Assembly: GCA_024734555.1 (NCBI GenBank) | Contig: JANPWX010000152.1 | Location: 151,910-215,909 of the forward strand | Source of the DNA: Trochalopteron elliotii | Taxonomy: Eukaryota; Chordata; Aves; Passeriformes; Leiothrichidae | Direction: 5' to 3' | DNA: 64,000 bases | Shown: piece by piece, positions 61,801 to 64,000 of the stretch | How positions within the stretch are numbered: the first letter of the stretch is position 1 | How the letters are laid out: every line of letters starts with the position of its first letter | Made by a program: the position numbers and the translations under genes | Notes under the pieces: model-generated | Databases searched by the model: none | Seen by the model: only the letters and a program-made list of their open reading frames with translations | What the model was told of the DNA's origin: nothing

Positions 61801-64000
61801 TAACTGATGAGAAGATTCTCTCAAGATTTGTAGCAACTCTGTGAATATTGTACATTTTTTTGAGGGATAACGTTTTTTGATGTCAAGCAAAACAATATTT
61901 TTTTTCCATGAAAATGGATATGGAATAGTTTTTAAATGTTAAACATGACATTTCTTAATAAGGCCAGTTTTCATCATTGCAGGTTATGTGGACATCAGCC
62001 TTTCACTGGTTTATTTGCTCTGTGTCTGAATTATCAGACTGGTGAGCACATACCTCTCACATGGAACTGAATTTGAGTCCAAAGTGGCAATTTTGGGTAA
62101 CCCACTTTTGTTCTTGATATATTCAGTTCCAAAAGCTTTCAACTTTCTCCATCACTCCTTCAGCTTCTTCTCACCTACCCCTTTCCTTATTTTGGTTTGT
62201 TAGCTGCTATTAAATGAAACCTGATGCTTTTCCTAAATAGCATTACACTTCTCCAAGCTGAAAAACTTTTACAGAGCTGGGAGCTGAGGCTCATCCTAAA
62301 CTTCTCAGAATGTTTTGCTGCTTGGTTCTACACCTCAGCTCACAGGAGGAGTGTTCCCAGACCTCCATGCAGGTCTTCTAGAGTGGGATGTTGGAAACAG
62401 GGTCCCACATAAAAGGGGAGATTGGAAGTTTTACCCCTGGCACAGAGAATATGGGACAAATGCTTAGGAGGGGAGGGGCTGAGCAGCAGGAAAGCTGCTG
62501 AAGTCATGAACCAAAATAAGCATCACAAGCAAGTTTTACTGTGATTTCCTACAGGCTGTATCTCCTCTCAGATCGTTGCAGCTATTTCCTTGTGAGAGGG
62601 GTGGGGGAGCAGGATTTATTCCTGTGGTTTGAGAATTAGATTTCTCAAAGGGAGAAAGGAGTGGGGAGGAGCACAAACCACTGTGGCTGTATCGGATGCT
62701 GATTTAATTTACATTTGTGGTGATTGGATTGCAGTAATTTCCCAGGAGAGCATCCTCTGAGATAATAATTTCCAAAGACAAGCTTAGCCATGGTGAGCTG
62801 AGGACTTCCTGAAACAGGATGGCCTACTGAGAAAAATGTCTTTTTAAACTCGTGTGGTTAAATTCAGCCAAATTTAATAGGAATTCATAGGGTAGGAAAG
62901 CATGGAGAGACTGTCTTGCAGGCACAGGAAGTTCATTTGTGGAAAAATTCTGTGTTGGTAAAATTGTTTGCTATAAAATGATCTTTCAAGGAATTGTATT
63001 CAATATTCTTAAAAAATATCTGTGGGGAGTTTGGGAGAGATTAATAAAGAGCCTGGTATATTTGCAGTTATCCACACCAAGTATTCAAAAATCTGCACAC
63101 CCATAAAATCCCTAGAGCACAAGTGAGCAGCATTTAGCCATAATCACATGGTGTGATAGGAGAAAAATCTCGAGTTCTGACTGGTTTTGGTTTCTGTCCC
63201 ACTTTTCTGTCAATGTTGTCACCTGTCCCCCTGCAGGGAAGGAGTTTCAGTCCCCTTCTTCACCTGGAGAGCTCCAGTCCAGTCCACCATGGTCCATCTC
63301 AAGAGGTATCAGTCATTTTTTATGATTAAAAATAGGGAAAGAGTGAAAACAATGAGTTCTGATTGTGTGCTAGGATAAACAAAGAGTGAACCCAAGACAA
63401 AACAAGAAAACCTTTTATTATCTGTCTCAGAGCACGGTAAATTAGAGCATTTATGGGCCAAGTTTGGGGTATATTTGAGCTGCTTTTTCTGGTTGCTTAA
63501 CACAAGGGAGCTGCAGAATCTGCCTGATCTGAAGGCCCAGCATAGTGGGGATTCTGGCTCTGTTGCAAAATCACCTTTGGTGTCTCTATTAATTAGGCAG
63601 CAGGGCTGTCATGCTGCCTTAGCCATGATCCATTTGTTAAACTCACTTTGATGCTAAAAATAGTCCCCTCTTGTTAGCTCTGGCTTCCACAGGACAGCTC
63701 TGGCTTGATTTGTGATGTGTGTGAACAGGCAGAAAGGAGCTACTGGACAGTCTGGCAAAAAAAATCAAGCCAGAAGTACTTGTAGCAAGGAAGGTGGGGG
63801 AAATTTGTGTCACACAAGAGAAAACCCTCAAGGAGACCTTGCTTCACCCCTCACAAGCTGTTTGCTTCTCCTACATCCACTGCAGAATGATTGCTATCAA
63901 CACTTGTCATACCCTTAACCATCAAAAGATACCTCTAATTCACTCTGTACAAAAGGCATTTTCGATGCTGCACACAAATAAACAGTTTCATTTCAACGTT
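58871..64000. other. Non-coding sequence, no recognised gene or mobile element
   Basis: Five kilobases of ordinary unique sequence with frames below about 100 codons. Minor features are a short GT run near 59222-59234, T runs near 60570-60584 and 60973-60983, and a complex patch at about 62695-62800 that could be conserved. Nothing else is assignable. Confidence 0.5.

Overview
This window looks like non-coding DNA from a bird, probably a songbird. The clearest lineage marker is the CR1 LINE. One sense-strand 3' end lies at 48352-48772 and a second, antisense one near 56422-56540. Two MIR-type SINE relics (about 20390-20486 and 20828-20936) point to an amniote. A solo retroviral LTR (36633-37077) resembles songbird LTRs as I remember them, which is weaker evidence. 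The sequence is AT-rich and CpG-poor, with many short homopolymer runs. There are no operons, ribosome-binding sites or long reading frames, so it is not bacterial or viral.

I found no protein-coding gene, no exon I could defend and no tRNA, rRNA or other structured RNA gene. The longest open frames are about 130-157 codons. They resemble no family I know, have no exon context, and several run through repeats. The window is best read as intergenic or deep-intronic DNA; the sequence alone cannot say which.

Layout. 1-3354: unique non-coding sequence. 3355-4681: a roughly 205-bp sequence present twice in opposite orientation, about 0.9 kb apart. 4682-13439: mostly featureless, with a perfect 12-bp hairpin at 8199-8226 and a 26-bp tandem duplication at 9605-9653. 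13440-14760: blocks resembling conserved regulatory DNA, including a cluster of seven CpGs within 32 bp. 19560-21000: another candidate element, then two MIR relics in opposite orientation. 22252-23662: a 189-bp sequence present twice in direct orientation. 24340-31210: several candidate regulatory blocks, the strongest at 27760-28470. 35390-35920: a candidate block with a textbook PBX/MEIS site. 36175-37077: a short tandem repeat, then the solo LTR. 37373-47413: no recognised feature. 47414-48322: an AT-rich satellite of about 130-bp units interrupted by a 294-base run of N. 48352-48772: CR1. 48773-64000: unique sequence with a perfect 24-bp duplication, a second CR1 relic and three more candidate regulatory blocks.

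The regulatory calls are inference. They rest on local texture: low repeat content, homeodomain-type TAATTA cores, octamers, and CpGs retained in a CpG-poor background. They need alignment to other birds and mammals. I see no evidence of a new multi-gene system. The most unusual things are structural: the inverted pair, the direct pair, the CpG cluster, and the satellite-gap-CR1 junction.
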